Assembly: GCA_964292695.1 (NCBI GenBank)
Contig: CAXYWB010000064.1
Span: 1 to 13,728 of the forward strand
Source of the DNA: UPXZ01 sp018055865
GTDB lineage: Bacteria > Bacteroidota > Bacteroidia > Bacteroidales > Paludibacteraceae
DNA length: 13,728 nucleotides
Direction of reading: 5' to 3'
Shown: positions 13,459 through 13,728 of the stretch, piece by piece
How the letters are laid out: every line of letters starts with the position of its first letter
Position numbering within the stretch: the stretch's first letter is position 1
Position numbers and translations under genes: made by a program
Notes under the pieces: generated by a model
Database searches by the model: none
The model's input: the letters and a program-made list of their open reading frames with translations, nothing else
Told to the model about the DNA's origin: nothing

Positions 13459-13728
13459 GTGCAGAAAAATTTGATTCAAAAAAATGGAATTGTTCTGCAA
13501 TGAAAAAATTCGATTGATTGAGATGTATTAAAGTTAATTTTTGTCCCGTTTCTATCAGATATTTCCCAGCAACTACTCACCTTATTCGTATTATTCAATT
13601 CTGAAAGGATCAAAATTGATGTAAATATCAGAATTACAATAAATTAAGCCGTATTTTGATATTAGTACATTCACTCAAAAGAAAATTTTCGGCTTTCAAA
13701 ACCCTAAAAACTATTTTTTTTCAACCGG
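13459..13728. other. Non-coding tail with three inverted repeats
   Basis: No convincing gene lies in this 270-bp AT-rich stretch. It holds three successive inverted repeats: TGCAGAA/TTCTGCA (13460-13466 with 13493-13499); AATTCTGA/TCAGAATT (13597-13604 with 13628-13635); and AAGCCG/CGGCTT (13646-13651 with 13690-13695). The last encloses TTTTGA/TCAAAA (13654-13659 with 13675-13680). No exact TAnnTTTG box was found on the + strand; TAATTTTTG near 13535 is one base too long. It may be a leader or intergenic region of a gene beyond the window, or encode a small RNA. The repeats are seen directly; any role is inferred. Confidence 0.4.

Overview
The window looks like ordinary chromosomal DNA from a member of the phylum Bacteroidota, most likely order Bacteroidales. 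The evidence is an AT-rich genome with moderately biased codons, A-rich leaders instead of clear Shine-Dalgarno sites, repeated matches to the Bacteroidota -7 promoter box TAnnTTTG, and gene types typical of the phylum: a bactofilin, LL-diaminopimelate aminotransferase, a long PurF-like protein next to GlmS, a DUF5606-type protein, and a Nif3 protein followed by a C4 zinc-ribbon coiled-coil protein. All genes are on the + strand. No tRNA, rRNA, CRISPR array, insertion sequence or integrase was seen. Family names come from reading motifs by eye, not from searches.

Layout: (1) 1-190 is an AT-rich leader with a -7-like box and a compact set of hairpins ending in a T run. (2) 191-3478 holds two adjacent TldD/TldE (PmbA)-family genes. 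Both encode signal peptides; only the first keeps the HExxxH metal site. (3) 3609-4016 is a bactofilin with its own promoter-like box and a good intrinsic terminator. (4) 4100-5101 is a YhdH/AcuI-type NADPH oxidoreductase. (5) 5203-10819 is a probable amino-sugar/amino-acid operon: dapL, glmS, a long PurF-like amidotransferase and hisA. The last two overlap by four bases (ATGA). (6) 10962-13393 holds a DUF5606-type protein, a Nif3/YqfO protein and a C4 zinc-ribbon coiled-coil protein, closed by a strong 13-bp terminator. (7) 13459-13728 is non-coding and holds three successive inverted repeats.

How the genes fit together: DapL makes the LL-DAP precursor of lysine and meso-DAP, and GlmS makes glucosamine-6-phosphate. 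Both feed peptidoglycan, and bactofilins often organise wall synthesis, so regions 3 and 5 have a loose cell-envelope theme. The PurF-like protein and HisA belong to phosphoribosyl chemistry. The TldD/TldE-like pair is predicted to act outside the cytoplasm, unlike the studied cytoplasmic enzymes. I see no obviously new multi-gene defence or mobile system. The best candidates for something undescribed are the structured leader at 97-171, the exported TldD/TldE pair, the divergent PurF-like protein coupled to HisA, and the hairpin-rich tail of the window.
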